Shown: in pieces, positions 63,550 through 64,000 of the stretch
How positions within the stretch are numbered: position 1 is the first letter of the stretch
Layout of the letters: each line of letters begins with the position of its first letter
Origin: Leuconostoc gasicomitatum LMG 18811
GTDB lineage: Bacteria > Bacillota > Bacilli > Lactobacillales > Lactobacillaceae
Direction: 5' to 3'
Length of the DNA: 64,000 nt
Assembly: GCF_000196855.1 (NCBI RefSeq)
Contig: NC_014319.1
Coordinates: forward strand, 124,001-188,000
Position numbers and translations under genes: made by a program
The notes under the pieces: model-generated
The model's database searches: none
Told to the model about the DNA's origin: nothing
The model's input: only the letters and a program-made list of their open reading frames with translations

Positions 63550-64000
63550 TTAGCGTTTGGCGGATAGAAATAAGGAATTATCAATAGCCGTTAACATTGT
63601 TTGTAACTCTTGGGGATTAAAAACATTACGTATAACAATGCATTTCTTGTTTGGCACAATAATATCAAAAGTATCTGTCAAAATAATATCCGCTGTATTG
63701 ATATTATCTACTGTCTTGACTGCGAGTGGCGTATAAATAGTTTTAAGTTTAGTTTTTAGAAATTCTCGGACACTATAATCAGCAAAATGCATGTAGATAG
63801 TGACTTGCTGTTGTTTGTATGTTTGAGTAGAGAAGAAAAACAAATTGGAAAAATAATCTATAGCAAAATCTTGAGGTAAGTCACGGCAAGGATTGTTATG
63901 ACCTATTGTTGGTAAAGTAGTGGTCAAAAAAGATCTGATGTCATGCATGGCGGCGGTGTTTATTGTGCGCTTGTCATTTAAAAATGTGGCATCAGATTTT
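63550..64000 (-). CDS. C-terminal part of an Mga-like transcriptional regulator (5'-truncated)
   Basis: The frame stays open to the window edge (SDATFLNDKRTINT precedes the first internal Met), so the gene continues outside. The visible 150 residues include TIYMHFADYSVREFLKTKL, then DIILTDTFDIIVPNKKCIVI and NVFNPQELQTMLTAIDN, which fits the EIIB-like C-terminal domain of Mga/AtxA regulators found in lactic acid bacteria. The DNA-binding part is not in the window, so the assignment is tentative. Confidence 0.5.
   Translation of the reverse strand, partial: KSDATFLNDKRTINTAAMHDIRSFLTTTLPTIGHNNPCRDLPQDFAIDYFSNLFFFSTQTYKQQQVTIYMHFADYSVREFLKTKLKTIYTPLAVKTVDNINTADIILTDTFDIIVPNKKCIVIRNVFNPQELQTMLTAIDNSLFLSAKR

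Overview
The window is low-GC Gram-positive DNA from a lactic acid bacterium, almost certainly Leuconostoc or a very close relative. The strongest clue is the glucose-6-phosphate dehydrogenase at 43669-45129: its 486 residues follow the classical Leuconostoc mesenteroides enzyme almost residue for residue, with enough substitutions to suggest another species or strain. Other clues are the heterofermentative xylose/xyloside locus, CcpA cre sites, a LicT-type antitermination system, T-box control and strong AGGAGG-type ribosome binding sites. This assignment comes from recalled sequence similarity, not from a database search.

Layout. 1-3192: end of a glycerol-3-phosphate-type ABC importer (permease, binding protein) with a glycerophosphodiesterase and a histidine phosphatase. 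3424-4954: MarR regulator divergent from an MDR oxidoreductase. 5350-7691: secreted CHAP hydrolase and glutamate-cysteine ligase. 7924-9932: Agr-like histidine kinase and LytTR regulator. 10041-13741: FAD/NAD(P) protein, HAD phosphatase, alpha/beta hydrolase. 13832-18295: beta-glucoside operon licT-bglP-bglA with a cre site and two RAT/terminator switches. 18312-18570: a possible CcpA-controlled untranslated RNA. 19354-22222: sulfur amino-acid operon (cysK/cbs, metB/metC, cysE) behind a cysteine-rich leader peptide and a terminator. 22521-27249: an ECF S-component and a YtrA-type GntR regulator with two ABC exporters. 27257-29633: a terminator with a perfect parS sequence, an aldo/keto reductase, and a zinc-type binding protein with its AdcR/ZitR repressor. 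29677-35495: a Bce-type peptide-sensing/resistance module with a frameshifted permease, and a second small ABC exporter. 35626-37428: membrane glycerophosphodiesterase. 37648-43519: complete oppDFBCA oligopeptide importer. 43669-50926: zwf, MFS transporter, T-box-controlled NhaC-family transporter, recQ. 51092-59392: xylose locus xynP-xynB, xylR, xylA-xylB, with two matching operators and cre sites. 59446-64000: tRNA-Ser(GCU), probable relics of an integrated element, ArsC-like reductase, ArsB-like transporter, DUF1801 protein, cation/proton antiporter and the end of an Mga-like regulator.

The genes are mostly metabolic and envelope-stress functions under local control. Sugar loci combine CcpA repression with induction (LicT antitermination, XylR). 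Amino-acid loci use RNA switches (Cys leader peptide, T-box). ABC exporters are paired with their own regulators. The most interesting points are the cysteine leader-peptide attenuator in front of cysK, a 65-bp MITE inserted exactly in the loop of the xylR terminator with a 4-bp target duplication, a perfect parS site forming the tip of a terminator hairpin, and unexplained structured RNA regions after bglA and before the antiporter.
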